Shown here piece after piece: positions 1 through 8,773 of a DNA stretch of 64,000 nt. A model generated the notes under the pieces. It saw only the letters and a program-made list of their open reading frames with translations. It made no database searches and was not told the origin of the DNA. A program made the translations under genes and the position numbers. Within the stretch, counting starts at the first letter, position 1. Each line of letters begins with the position of its first letter. The stretch comes from Sphingomonas aurantiaca (GTDB lineage Bacteria > Pseudomonadota > Alphaproteobacteria > Sphingomonadales > Sphingomonadaceae). The stretch is taken from NCBI RefSeq assembly GCF_003050705.1, contig NZ_QAOG01000003.1:1-64000 (forward strand), read 5' to 3'.

Positions 1-238
1 ATGACAACACTGGGTTCGCCCAGCACGTCAGACGATAGTGCGGATGATTAAGACGACGCCAGATTGCCAATCCCCTCGCCGTCGAGGGATTGGTCACAAA
101 TACCACTACACCAGCACTCGGTGTTCCGAGAGGCTGGCAACCAAAATGCACGGTATCGATTTTAAAACCCTCACCCCAGCTGCAAAGCCAAGGTGAGGGA
201 CCCAGATATTCAAGTACGCATGTCGCACCGGCTCCATT
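1..238 (+). other. rRNA operon spacer upstream of 5S
   Basis: This stretch has no convincing gene and precedes the 5S rRNA, so it is probably the 23S-5S internal transcribed spacer; no 23S 3' end was recognised in it. Two hairpins are visible: one at 67-93 (CCAATCCC pairing with GGGATTGG) and one at 168-199 (CCCTCACC pairing with GGTGAGGG). Such stems could take part in rRNA processing, but that is inference. Confidence 0.6.
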
Positions 239-354
239 GCCTGGTGGCTATAGCGTCGGTGTCCCACCCGATCCCATTCCGAACTCGGCCGTGAAACCCG
301 ACTGCGCCAATGGTACTATCGCTCAAGCGATGGAAGAGTAGGTCGTCGCCAGGC
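239..354 (+). rRNA. rrf: 5S ribosomal RNA
   Basis: The 116-nt segment starts GCCTGGTGGC and ends with the complementary GCCAGGC, forming the terminal helix I of 5S rRNA. Internally it carries the conserved CCCGATCCCATTCCGAACTC loop region and the GATGGAAGAGTAGG-like 3' domain. It lies just upstream of an initiator tRNA, the usual end of an alphaproteobacterial rRNA operon (16S-23S-5S-tRNA-fMet). Confidence 0.95.
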
Positions 355-436
355 ATTGAAGCCCGTGCAACATGCAAACACGCGAATATCAAAACCCATT
401 CACACGTCATCTACCCTCAGTCCCTAACCGGACCGT

Positions 437-513
<77 letters not shown>

Positions 514-517
514 ACAC

Positions 518-553
518 AGCCCGCAAGGTCGATAAGACTATGCGGGCTTTGTT
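518..553 (+). terminator. Terminator of the rRNA operon
   Basis: Five bases after the tRNA-fMet CCA an 8-bp stem (AGCCCGCA / TGCGGGCT) with a 15-nt loop is followed by a T-rich tract. Its position directly after the last RNA gene supports a rho-independent terminator. Confidence 0.75.
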
Positions 554-716
554 GCGTTTGCAGGCATTGCATTTCAAAAGCACTGTGCCCGTTCGCTTTT
601 GAGCTCAACGGGCCGGGCTTCCGGACGACGGTCCTCACGTCGGGCGCCCTACGCATCGTGCGAAGCGGCCCAGGGGCCGCGGGAGAAGACCGCGGGCCCC
701 AGACAACAGGACAGCC

Positions 717-1028
717 TCACCGCTTCCGGACGAACTCCGCACGCAGCACCAGGCCCTTGATGCCCTCGTACCGGCAATCGATCTCCTGCGCGTCGCCGGT
801 CAGGCGGATCGACTTGATCAGCGTGCCGCGCTTCAGGGTCTGGCCTGCGCCCTTCACGGTCAGGTCCTTGATCAGCGTCACCTGATCGCCGTCCGCCAGC
901 ACGTTGCCGACCGAATCGCGCACCACGATCGCACCGTCGTCCGCCGCGACAGGCGCCGCGCCCCCACCCGCGACCCATTCGCCGGTCGCTTCGTCGTACA
1001 CATACTCGTCGTTCGCGCTCTCAGTCAT
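717..1028 (-). CDS. PhnA/YjdM-like domain protein
   Basis: This 103-residue protein matches the C-terminal PhnA/YjdM domain: an acidic start (MTESANDEY), a [19 protein letters not shown] core, and a [30 protein letters not shown] ending. The family was named for phosphonate use but its members lack a proven C-P lyase role; function is best treated as unknown. The N-terminal zinc ribbon of longer members is missing. The ATG at 1028 overlaps the end of ung by 8 bp, so the two genes are probably co-transcribed and translationally coupled. A longer in-frame start at 1070 would lie deep in ung and is unlikely. Confidence 0.85.
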   Translation of the reverse strand: MTESANDEYVYDEATGEWVAGGGAAPVAADDGAIVVRDSVGNVLADGDQVTLIKDLTVKGAGQTLKRGTLIKSIRLTGDAQEIDCRYEGIKGLVLRAEFVRKR

Positions 1029-1734
1029 CAGATGTCTCCGGCAGCGCCCAGTCGATCGGCCGGCGCCCATGGGTTTCGAGAAAGGCGTTGGCCTTGCTGA
1101 ACGGCCGCGATCCGAAAAACCCGGTTCGTGCCGCCAGCGGCGACGGATGCGCGGACTGGATCACCAGATGGCGCCCGCCCGTCGCAATATCGTCAACGAA
1201 CGCCGCCTTCTTATGTGCATACGCCCCCCATAGGAGGAACACGACAGGTTTCGGTTGCGCGTTCACCGCGGCGATCACCGCGTCCGTAAATCGCTCCCAG
1301 CCACGCTTCTGATGCGATGCGGCCGCCCCCATCCGCACGCTCAGCACTGCGTTGAGCAGCAGCACGCCCTGCGCCGCCCAGTGATCGAGCATGCCGTGGC
1401 GCGCGCGCGGGATGCCGAGATCGGCCTCGAGCTCCTTGTAGATGTTCACGAGGCTCGGCGGCGTCCGCACGCCCTTGCGCACCGAGAAGCTCAGGCCGTG
1501 CGCCTGGCCCTCGCCGTGATACGGGTCCTGCCCGAGGATCACGCACCGGACCTGATCGAGCGGGGTGAGTTCCAGTGCGCGAAACCGATCCGCATCGTCT
1601 GGGAAGATGCGCGCGCCCGCAGCGCGCTCGGCCTCCAGAAATGCCTCGAGGTCGCGCATGTACGGCGCATCGAACTCGGGCCGCAGCGCCTGCCAGCTTG
1701 GTGGAAGAGGGGGTGTCGTCATCCCCGGTCGCAT
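1021..1734 (-). CDS. ung: Uracil-DNA glycosylase, family 1
   Basis: Ung removes uracil from DNA as the first step of base excision repair of deaminated cytosine. The water-activating motif [18 protein letters not shown] lies at about residues 68-85 with catalytic Asp70, and the DNA-intercalation motif HPSPLAA begins at His196. The length (237 residues, or 233 from the second ATG at 1722) agrees with the family's 220-235. Neither start has a strong ribosome binding site. The gene overlaps the downstream PhnA-like gene. A second, unrelated uracil glycosylase of family 5 lies 3 kb away at 4810-5541. Confidence 0.97.
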   Translation of the reverse strand: MRPGMTTPPLPPSWQALRPEFDAPYMRDLEAFLEAERAAGARIFPDDADRFRALELTPLDQVRCVILGQDPYHGEGQAHGLSFSVRKGVRTPPSLVNIYKELEADLGIPRARHGMLDHWAAQGVLLLNAVLSVRMGAAASHQKRGWERFTDAVIAAVNAQPKPVVFLLWGAYAHKKAAFVDDIATGGRHLVIQSAHPSPLAARTGFFGSRPFSKANAFLETHGRRPIDWALPETSDD

Positions 1735-1777
1735 GTCGGACAGGGCAGGCGCGTGTCAATCTGCGCGACGTCTTGTT

Positions 1778-1850
1778 CCCCCGCGGAGGCGGGGGCCCAG
1801 CATCTCGCAGGGCAACGCCCGTAGCCCTGGAGCCCCGCTTCCGCCGGGGA
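1778..1850. repeat. Palindromic repeat, type C (GCGAAGGC class)
   Basis: An inverted repeat between ung and aguB: the left arm CCCCCGCGGAGGCGGGGGCC is followed by CAG, and the right arm CTGGAGCCCCGCTTCCGCCG is followed by GGG. Closely related sequence occurs inside thiD (20268-20320) and as a single arm at 55526-55551. The remaining intergenic sequence up to 1923 shows nothing else I can identify. Confidence 0.8.
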
Positions 1851-1923
1851 ACGGCGACCGTACGGTGCTCGATGCGAGGCGAAAGGCTCGCACAACGCAT
1901 GCGGGCTCATTATATGCGCCGCC

Positions 1924-2784
<861 letters not shown>

Positions 2785-2790
2785 ACCCCG

Positions 2791-2910
2791 ATCCTCCCCC
2801 GCCAGGGGGAGGTGGCTGGCTTGCCAGACGGAGGGGGGGATAGGAGGACCGCCGTTCCGTGTCCTCCCCCTCCGTCACCTTCGGTGCCACCTCCCCCTTG
2901 CGGGGGAGGA
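2791..2910. repeat. Palindromic element, type A (two-hairpin arms)
   Basis: The arms are complementary. The left arm has a stem TCCTCCCCC/GGGGGAGG, then a small hairpin CTGGCTTGCCAG, then a GGAGGGGGG run; the right arm has a C-run, the small hairpin CACCTTCGGTG, then CCTCCCCC/GGGGGAGGA. A second copy is at 6891-7010, and the arms bounding the DUF559 gene at 27795-28236 have the same plan. It fills the gap between aguB and the DUF4337 gene. Confidence 0.85.
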
Positions 2911-2918
2911 TCGAGAAC

Positions 2919-3494
2919 TTAGAACCAGGCCATCCCTGCGAGCAGCGCGCCGACCAGCGCCGCCGTGCCCGCGACCCACAGCAACCACCGCCGCCCGGTC
3001 AGCGCGGTGATCGAGGCCAGCGCGATCGCGACCTGGATCGCAGTGACCGCCAGCGCCAGCTTCGTGTGCGGGCGCAACGCCTCGTCCGAGTCCGAATCCG
3101 CCGCCGCCGATCGCGCGTCGAGCGCGGTCGCCTCCCGCTTCAACGCGGCCCCGCGTGCCTTGTAGCGTGCGATATCGGCCCGCTGCGTCGCCATCCGCGC
3201 CGCATCGACCCCGGGCGGGGCGAGATCGACCTCCATCTGCGCGATATGCCGCTTGAGATCCTCCGCCTGGTAATAGCCCCATGCGTCCGACGCCTGCGCC
3301 TTGATCAGCACCGCCTCGTTCTTGTGGAGCAGCGCCTCGTTCTGCGTATGCCCGCCGAGAAAGCTGGTGACCGCCGCCAGCGTCGCCAGAACCGCGGTGA
3401 ACAAGGCGATCCGCTGGTCGAATGCCTCCCCCTTGGCGCCGCGTTCCTCCGAGAGTTGTTCATGCAGTCCGCGCACGTCGAAATCGTCGTCCAT
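2919..3494 (-). CDS. DUF4337 family membrane protein
   Basis: This 191-residue protein begins MDDDFDVRGLHEQL. It has a hydrophobic segment (IALFTAVLATLAAVTSFLGG), a charged helical middle with the family signature (NEALLHKNEA...AWGYYQAEDLKRHIAQ), and two hydrophobic segments near the C-terminus. This matches DUF4337, predicted inner-membrane proteins of unknown function. The middle region could form a coiled coil. I chose the ATG at 3494 because the upstream extension is unlike the family and would run into the divergent gene at 3563. Confidence 0.85.
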   Translation of the reverse strand: MDDDFDVRGLHEQLSEERGAKGEAFDQRIALFTAVLATLAAVTSFLGGHTQNEALLHKNEAVLIKAQASDAWGYYQAEDLKRHIAQMEVDLAPPGVDAARMATQRADIARYKARGAALKREATALDARSAAADSDSDEALRPHTKLALAVTAIQVAIALASITALTGRRWLLWVAGTAALVGALLAGMAWF

Positions 3495-3562
3495 GGCGGT
3501 CGGTTTATGCTCCCGCGCGTGACTGGACGCTGATGGTCGGGTGACATATTTGTAAGCGCGCC

Positions 3563-4609
3563 ATGACGTTACGCCACATTCAATACCTTGTGCCGCCGCT
3601 GGTTGCGCTGCTCGCCGGCTGTGCAACACCGTCGGTGAAGAGCGTTCCCCCCAGCGATCATTTCGACGGCCGCCGCTTCTTCAACCCGGACGGCGTGCAG
3701 GGGAGCAGCGGCGAGCAGAAGCAGGGCCCGGTCGCGCTGCTGCGCAATCTGGTGAAGCCGCCCTATCGGAGCTGGCCCGAAGTCCCCGTGACGCCGTCGC
3801 GGCCGCCGGCGCGGGTCGACGGCCGGACGATGCGCGTCACCTGGATCGGCCATTCGACCGTGCTGGTGCAGACGCAGGGGCTCAACATCCTCACCGATCC
3901 GATGTGGCTTGCGCGCTCGTCGCCGGTGCAGTTCCTCGGCGTGAAGCGAGTCCGCGCGCCCGGCGTGCGGCTGGAGGACCTGCCCAGGATCGACCTGATC
4001 CTGCTCAGCCACGACCACCGCGACCATCTCGACATGCACGCGATGCGCCGGCTGTGGCACCGCGACAAACCGCTGATCGTGACGGGCCTCGGCAACGACC
4101 AGATCCTCAGGCGCAACGGCGTCCATGCGGAAGCGCGCGACTGGGGCGGGCGCGTCACGCTGCGCCCGGGCATCGACGTGATCGTCGAGCGCGCGCATCA
4201 CTGGAGCCAATACGACCCCGGCGACCGCGACACGACGTTATGGGCGGGCTTCACCGTGACGCTGCCCGGCGGCAACCTGTATTTCGCGGGCGACACAGGC
4301 CCTGGCGACATGCGCTGGGCGACCGAGGCGCGCCGCGCAGGACCGGTCCGCCTCGCGATCCTGCCGATCGGCGCGTATCATTTTGCAGGCCACGAGACCG
4401 ACAATCATATCGGGCCGGACCAGGCCGTAACCGCGTTCGAACAGCTCGGCGCAGCCTATGCGATCGGCGTCCACTGGGGCACGTTCGAACTGACCTCGGA
4501 AGCGATCAACGAACCGCCCGAACACCTCCGCGCGGCGCTGGCCCGCGAACACATCGCCGCGGACCGCTTTCGGACGGCCGAAGCCGGCGAGGCCTGGGTG
4601 ATCGAATAG
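3563..4609 (+). CDS. Metallo-beta-lactamase-fold hydrolase, lipoprotein
   Basis: A 348-residue protein with an N-terminal lipoprotein signal ending in the lipobox LAGC (Cys20), so it is probably anchored in the envelope. The MBL-fold metal motif is SHDHRDHLD (His150, His152, Asp154, His155), preceded by WIGHSTVLVQ and followed by YFAGDTGPG and a C-terminal HWGTF. This arrangement matches the NAPE-PLD/UlaG-like group of MBL hydrolases. The substrate cannot be told from sequence; a phospholipase D-like activity is known for relatives. It is transcribed divergently from the DUF4337 gene, 68 bp away. Confidence 0.88.
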   Translation: MTLRHIQYLVPPLVALLAGCATPSVKSVPPSDHFDGRRFFNPDGVQGSSGEQKQGPVALLRNLVKPPYRSWPEVPVTPSRPPARVDGRTMRVTWIGHSTVLVQTQGLNILTDPMWLARSSPVQFLGVKRVRAPGVRLEDLPRIDLILLSHDHRDHLDMHAMRRLWHRDKPLIVTGLGNDQILRRNGVHAEARDWGGRVTLRPGIDVIVERAHHWSQYDPGDRDTTLWAGFTVTLPGGNLYFAGDTGPGDMRWATEARRAGPVRLAILPIGAYHFAGHETDNHIGPDQAVTAFEQLGAAYAIGVHWGTFELTSEAINEPPEHLRAALAREHIAADRFRTAEAGEAWVIE

Positions 4610-4649
4610 AATCTACCGCACCCAGCACGCCGGACCCCACCCTTCCCCA

Positions 4650-4753
4650 CCTCCCCGGCGGAGGCCGGGGTCCAGTTGGGGAACGCCGCTAACTGAACGG
4701 TACGCCCCGTTACCGCGACTTTTCCAACTGGACCCCGGCCTCCGCCGGGGAGG
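4650..4753. repeat. Palindromic element, type B (about 104 bp)
   Basis: Two 30-bp terminal arms are perfect inverted repeats (left arm begins CCTCCCCGGCGGAGGCCGGG and continues to CCAGTTGG; right arm is its complement) around a 44-bp variable centre. Near-identical elements of 101-103 bp occur at 9067-9167 (inside sua5), 19716-19818 and 43297-43399. The fixed length with variable centre suggests a unit that moves or duplicates as a whole. Confidence 0.9.
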
Positions 4754-4809
4754 TGATAAATGGCTATGCTCTAAACTTGGTCGGGTACCGGCTCAGCTTG
4801 CGACGAGTC

Positions 4810-5541
4810 TCAAATCGTCTCGCGCAACGCCAGCGCCCGCGCGAACACCGCGTCGAACATCTCCGCGGTCAGCACGCCCGTATTCACGTTGTAGCGCGAG
4901 CAATGATAGCTATCGATCAGGATGCGCCCATCGGGCATCACATGCTCCGCGCCGTGCGCAAAGCGCGCCTTGGGCAGCCGCCCGCCGAGCATCTTCACCG
5001 CAGACTGGTGCGCGATATGCCCCAGCGCCACGAACACGCGCGCGGTCGGCACCGCATCCGCCTGCGTCTCGAGAAACGGCCGGCAGGTCCGTATTTCTTC
5101 GGGGGTCGGCTTGTTCTCGGGCGGCAGGCACTTCACCGCATTGAGGATGATCGCGCCGTCGAGCGCCAGCCCGTCCTCGGCCTTGGCGCCATAGGTGCCG
5201 GTCGCGAGCCCGAACCGCCCGAGCGTCTCGTACAGGAACTGCCCCGAATAATCGCCGGTGAACGCGCGGCCGGTGCGGTTCGCGCCGTGCTTGCCGGGCG
5301 CGAGGCCGATGATGCCGAGCCACGCCGCCGGATCGCCGAACGCGGGGACGGGGGCGTTCCACCAGGTCGGGAACTCGGTGCGCAACTGCTCGCGCACCGC
5401 GACGAGGCGCGGGCAGAGCGGGCAGTCGCGCGGCGGTTCGGTCTCGGGCAGCGCGGCGACGGGCGCGAAGACGGTGGTGACGTCGATAACGCCGTCGTCA
5501 GCGGAGTCGGAAAGATCGGCGGTGTAAGGTGTGGAGTCCAT
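4810..5541 (-). CDS. Uracil-DNA glycosylase, family 5 (UDGb)
   Basis: A 243-residue iron-sulfur uracil-DNA glycosylase. Cys40-x2-Cys43, Cys138 and Cys153 fit the four [4Fe-4S] ligands. Motif A is GLAPGKHGANRTGRAFTGD at residues 79-97, where family 5 enzymes have no active-site Asp or Asn, and motif B is YHCSRYNVNTG starting at His213 context. Family 5 enzymes remove uracil and some other deaminated bases. It complements the family 1 enzyme at 1021-1734. The gene is divergent from folK with only 22 bp between the start codons. Confidence 0.93.
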   Translation of the reverse strand: MDSTPYTADLSDSADDGVIDVTTVFAPVAALPETEPPRDCPLCPRLVAVREQLRTEFPTWWNAPVPAFGDPAAWLGIIGLAPGKHGANRTGRAFTGDYSGQFLYETLGRFGLATGTYGAKAEDGLALDGAIILNAVKCLPPENKPTPEEIRTCRPFLETQADAVPTARVFVALGHIAHQSAVKMLGGRLPKARFAHGAEHVMPDGRILIDSYHCSRYNVNTGVLTAEMFDAVFARALALRETI

Positions 5542-5563
5542 GCGATTGCGCTAGGCGGACGAA

Positions 5564-6073
5564 ATGTCGCCTGCAACCCCGCTCCCGCCGATCGCGCGTC
5601 CGGCATCGACGTACGTGATCGCGCTCGGCTCCAACCGCCGCGGCCGGCACGGGGCGCCCGAGCGCGAGATCGCGGCCGCGCTGGCCATGCTGGGCGACGT
5701 CGTGGCACGGTCGCCGACCGTCGCCAGCGCGCCGCTCGGTCCCTCGAATCGCCGCTACGCAAACGCCGTCGCGCTGATCGAAACATCCGAGGATCCCGCT
5801 GCGCTGCTCGTCCGGCTGAAACAAATCGAACGACGCTTCGGTCGGCGCGCGGGGCGTCGCTGGGGCAGCCGTGTGATCGATCTCGACATCATCCTCTGGT
5901 CGGGGGGCGCATGGACGTCGCCCGGCCTCGTCGTTCCGCACGCCGCGTACCGCACGCGCGGCTTCGTGCTCGCCCCGCTTGCCGGCCTCGTGCCCGCCTG
6001 GCGCGATCCCCGGACGGGCAGAACGATACGGCAATTGGCGCAACTGGTTGACCGACGGCGGCCACGCGATTAG
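5564..6073 (+). CDS. folK: HPPK, 6-hydroxymethyl-7,8-dihydropterin pyrophosphokinase
   Basis: A 169-residue protein with the HPPK signatures YVIALGSNRRGRHGAPEREI near the N-terminus, VASAPLGPSNRRYANAVALI, and the Mg/ATP-binding segment RRWGSRVIDLDIILW; the two Asp residues of DLD bind metal. It makes the pyrophosphorylated pterin used by dihydropteroate synthase (folP at 22939-23997) in folate synthesis. The N-terminus is about 14 residues longer than usual; no alternative start with a good ribosome binding site was seen. The tRNA-Lys gene follows 21 bp after the stop. Confidence 0.93.
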   Translation: MSPATPLPPIARPASTYVIALGSNRRGRHGAPEREIAAALAMLGDVVARSPTVASAPLGPSNRRYANAVALIETSEDPAALLVRLKQIERRFGRRAGRRWGSRVIDLDIILWSGGAWTSPGLVVPHAAYRTRGFVLAPLAGLVPAWRDPRTGRTIRQLAQLVDRRRPRD

Positions 6074-6886
6074 GTGCGCGGTCCACGATGGCGGGGGTCC
6101 GTAGCTCAGTTGGTAGAGCAAGCGACTTTTAATCGAGAGGTCCCGGGTTCGAGCCCCGGCGGACCCACCATCGATGCCTCGGGCGATGCGCCGAGCAGGC
6201 GGCGGCACGTCCCGGCGATTCTCGCGGGCGCATCGGTCGCCGCGGTCGGCATTGTCCTGATCCTCATCGTCGGTCTCGCGGTCGATCATTGGCCGTTCGC
6301 GTTCGATCGCTCGATCATCCTGGGCCTGCGCGCCTGGGGTGGCCCGTCCTGGCTGCCCAAGGTCGCCACCGACGTCACCGCGCTCGGCGGCGGAATCGTG
6401 CTGACGATCGTCGTCGTGCTCGTCGCCGGCCTGTTGATCGTCCAGCGGCTCTGGCTGACCGCGGTCGCGATCGTCGCGTCGAGCATCAGCGGCAATATCG
6501 TCGTCGAGCTGGTCAAGCTGCACGTCGCGCGCCCGCGGCCCGACATCGTCGAGCATCTCGTCGCGGTCACGCATATGAGCTTCCCCAGCGGGCATTCGGC
6601 GAACAGCGCGATCGTCTATCTCACGCTTGCAGGGCTAGCGTCGCAGGTCACGGAGCATCGTGCGACGCGCGCGTATCTGCTCGTCGTCGCGATCCTGCTG
6701 GTCGGCGCGATCGGTTGCAGCCGGGTGTATCTCGGCGTCCACTGGCCGAGCGACGTGCTGGCGGGGTGGAGCTTCGGTACGCTCTGGGCACTCGCCTGGT
6801 GGCTGGCGACCGCCCGCGCGCGCCGCGCGATCGGCGGCGAGCGGCATGCCTTCGGCACCCCGCCGAATCCTCACACCCAACTCTAA
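6074..6886 (+). CDS. PAP2 family phosphatase, start unresolved
   Basis: The conserved part of this membrane protein begins after the tRNA-Lys. It carries the three PAP2 phosphatase motifs: KLHVARPRPD, SFPSGHSANS and SRVYLGVHWPSDVLAG, with several membrane spans between. Relatives dephosphorylate lipid phosphates such as undecaprenyl pyrophosphate or phosphatidic acid. The only conventional in-frame starts before the first membrane helix are GTG at 6074, directly after the folK stop, and TTG at 6110 inside the tRNA-Lys. From 6171 to the first helix there is no ATG, GTG or TTG in frame. The given start is therefore only the ORF limit, and the first 33 codons are a tRNA read-through artefact or a real oddity. 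Confidence 0.8.
   Translation: MRGPRWRGSVAQLVEQATFNREVPGSSPGGPTIDASGDAPSRRRHVPAILAGASVAAVGIVLILIVGLAVDHWPFAFDRSIILGLRAWGGPSWLPKVATDVTALGGGIVLTIVVVLVAGLLIVQRLWLTAVAIVASSISGNIVVELVKLHVARPRPDIVEHLVAVTHMSFPSGHSANSAIVYLTLAGLASQVTEHRATRAYLLVVAILLVGAIGCSRVYLGVHWPSDVLAGWSFGTLWALAWWLATARARRAIGGERHAFGTPPNPHTQL
6095..6170 (+). tRNA. tRNA-Lys (TTT)
   Basis: A 76-nt cloverleaf with acceptor stem GGGTCCG/CGGACCC, D-arm TAGCTCAGTTGGTAGAGC, anticodon loop CTTTTAA (anticodon UUU) and T-arm GGGTTCGAGCCCC, with encoded CCA. It lies between folK and the PAP2 gene on the same strand, and the PAP2 reading frame is open through it. Confidence 0.97.
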
Positions 6887-6890
6887 AATC

Positions 6891-7010
6891 CTCCCCCGCC
6901 AGGGGGAGGTGGCGCGAAGCGACGGAGGGGGAGGACACGCAACCGCGGTTTCCCTGTCCGCCCCCTCCGTCAGGCTACTGCCTGCCACCTCCCCCTGGCG
7001 GGGGAGGATT
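6891..7010. repeat. Palindromic element, type A (two-hairpin arms)
   Basis: Second full copy of the type A element, filling the gap between the convergent PAP2 and galE genes. The left arm has TCCTCCCCC/GGGGGAGG, the small hairpin CGCGAAGCG, then ACGGAGGGGG; the right arm has CCCCCTCCGT, the small hairpin CAGGCTACTGCCTG, then CCTCCCCC/GGGGGAGGA. The small hairpins differ in sequence from the copy at 2791-2910 but keep pairing. Confidence 0.88.
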
Positions 7011-7021
7011 TGCGGCGCGTC

Positions 7022-8035
7022 CTAGCGGCCCTTCTCGGCGAGCGCGCGCTCCCAGGCCAGCGCGTCGCGGACGATGCCGTCGAGATCGGCGTGGCGCGGC
7101 GTCCAGTCGAGCGTCTCGAGGATCGCGCGATTGTCCGAGATCAGCATCGCGGGATCGCCCGCGCGACGCCCTTCCAGCCGACGCTCGATCGTCCGGTTGG
7201 TGACCTTGTCGACCGCATCGAGCACTTCGAGCACCGAGAAGCCCTTGCCATAGCCCGCGTTGAGCGTGTGGCTCTCGGCAGGCGTTGCCACCAGCAGTTC
7301 GAGCGCTGCGACATGCGCCGCGGCAAGGTCGCTGACATGGATATAGTCGCGCACGCCGGTGCCGTCGGGCGTGGCGAAATCGGTGCCGTAGACGCCGACA
7401 TGGCTCCGCTTGCCGGTCGCCGCCTCGACCGCGATCTTGATCAGGTGAGTCGCGCCCACCGTCGACTGGCCGCTGCGCCCCTGCGGATCCGCGCCCGCAA
7501 CGTTAAAATAGCGCAGCGCGGCGTAGTTCATCGGGTGCGCCGCCGCGACGTCGCGCAGCATCGCCTCGGTCATCAGCTTCGACATGCCGTACGGGTTGAT
7601 CGGCACGGTCGGATCGCCCTCCGCCACCGGCACCTTTTCGGGCGTGCCATAGGTCGCGGCGGTCGACGAGAAGATGAAGTGGGGCACGCCCTCGACGACC
7701 GCGCTCTCGATCAGCGCGCGGCTGGCGGCGGTGTTGTTGCGGTAATATTTGAGCGGGTCGCTGACCGATTCGGGGACCACCACCGACCCTGCGAAATGCA
7801 TGATCGCCTTCACGCCGTAATCGCGGATCGCCGCGCGCACCTTCGTGTCGTCGGCGACGTTCGCCTCGACCAGCGTCGCGCGCGGATCGACCGCCCAGTC
7901 GAACCCGGTGACCAGATTGTCGAGCACGACGACGTCGTATCCCGCGTCGAGAAGTGCCAGTACCGCATGGCTGCCGATGTAACCGGCACCGCCGGTGACC
8001 ATTACCTTACCATCGAGCTTTGGGCCGTCGATCAT
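7022..8035 (-). CDS. galE: UDP-glucose 4-epimerase
   Basis: A 337-residue short-chain dehydrogenase/reductase superfamily protein. It has the NAD-binding GGAGYIGS (Gly15-x2-Gly18-x2-Gly21), LDNLVTG, and the catalytic SSTAATYG (Ser/Thr 124-125) with Tyr149-x3-Lys153 in NPYGMSK. It interconverts UDP-glucose and UDP-galactose for envelope polysaccharide synthesis. ALRYFNVAGADPQGRSGQ and GTGVRDYIHVSDLA are typical of GalE rather than of UDP-GlcNAc epimerases. It is divergent from msrA. Confidence 0.95.
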   Translation of the reverse strand: MIDGPKLDGKVMVTGGAGYIGSHAVLALLDAGYDVVVLDNLVTGFDWAVDPRATLVEANVADDTKVRAAIRDYGVKAIMHFAGSVVVPESVSDPLKYYRNNTAASRALIESAVVEGVPHFIFSSTAATYGTPEKVPVAEGDPTVPINPYGMSKLMTEAMLRDVAAAHPMNYAALRYFNVAGADPQGRSGQSTVGATHLIKIAVEAATGKRSHVGVYGTDFATPDGTGVRDYIHVSDLAAAHVAALELLVATPAESHTLNAGYGKGFSVLEVLDAVDKVTNRTIERRLEGRRAGDPAMLISDNRAILETLDWTPRHADLDGIVRDALAWERALAEKGR

Positions 8036-8094
8036 GTACGTCTCCTCTTTGTTGCGCGGTAGCGGCTTCCTATCTTGGGAGAAAGGAGATCATA

Positions 8095-8652
8095 ATGACG
8101 GATTATGTAACGCTGGCCGGCGGCTGCTTCTGGTGCACCGAGGCTGTGTTCAAGGACGTGATCGGCGTCGAAAGCGTCGAGAGCGGCTATATCGGCGGGC
8201 ATGTGCCTGATCCGACGTACAAACAGGTCTGCGGCGGCGACACGGGCCATGCCGAGGCGATCCGCATCGGGTTTGATCTCGAGCAGCTGAAACTCGGCGA
8301 TCTGCTCGACATCTTTTTTGCGACGCATGACGCGACGACGCTCAACCGGCAGGGCAACGACGTCGGCACGCAATATCGCTCGGCGATGTTCCCGATGGAT
8401 GATTCGCAGCGGTCGGAGATGCAGGCGGCGCTCGAGCGCGCGCAGGCCGACAGCCCCAAGCCGATCGTCACGACGATCGAGGCGCCGCAGGATGCGGTGG
8501 CGTCGACCTGGTACGAGGCCGAGGGCTATCACCAGGATTATTGGGAAACGTCGGGCCGCTCGAACCCCTATTGCATGGCGGTGATCCCCCCCAAGCTGCA
8601 GAAGCTCCGCAAGAGTTTTGCGGCACGGTCGAAGGCGGCTGTGAACGCGTAA
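8095..8652 (+). CDS. msrA: Peptide methionine (S)-S-oxide reductase
   Basis: A 185-residue MsrA that repairs oxidised methionine. The catalytic motif GCFWCTE places the reactive Cys11 and a nearby Cys14; GYIGGHVPDPTYKQVC, GHAEAIRI and GTQYRSAMF are also typical. The ATG at 8095 follows GAAAGGAG at a good distance, so longer in-frame starts are rejected. MsrB is not in the window. Confidence 0.96.
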   Translation: MTDYVTLAGGCFWCTEAVFKDVIGVESVESGYIGGHVPDPTYKQVCGGDTGHAEAIRIGFDLEQLKLGDLLDIFFATHDATTLNRQGNDVGTQYRSAMFPMDDSQRSEMQAALERAQADSPKPIVTTIEAPQDAVASTWYEAEGYHQDYWETSGRSNPYCMAVIPPKLQKLRKSFAARSKAAVNA

Positions 8653-8686
8653 TCGTAAAACCCCCCGGCCAAGCCACACCCCCCCC

Positions 8687-8768
8687 CGTCATCCTGACGA
8701 AAGTCAGGATCCAGGGTTACGGGGGGTGTCGCTCGGGGCTCTGGGTCCTGACGTTCGTCAGGATGACG
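8687..8768. repeat. Palindromic repeat, type D (CCTGACGAAAGTCAGG)
   Basis: Two arms, CGTCATCCTGACGAAAGTCA(GGATCCAG) and its near complement ending GTCAGGATGACG, enclose about 26 bp between the convergent msrA and sua5 genes. Each arm is itself a small hairpin (CCTGAC/GTCAGG). Related copies are at 11554-11642 and 37621-37706, and a short one at 39982-40011. Confidence 0.85.
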
Positions 8769-8773
8769 AGGCG

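Noticed and set aside
1..60. 3' end of 23S rRNA
   Set aside because: No conserved 23S terminal segment could be recognised; treated as spacer.
6095..6170. Peptide with VAQLVEQATFNREVPGSS in the PAP2 frame
   Set aside because: This is the well-known spurious translation of a tRNA-Lys gene, not a protein domain.
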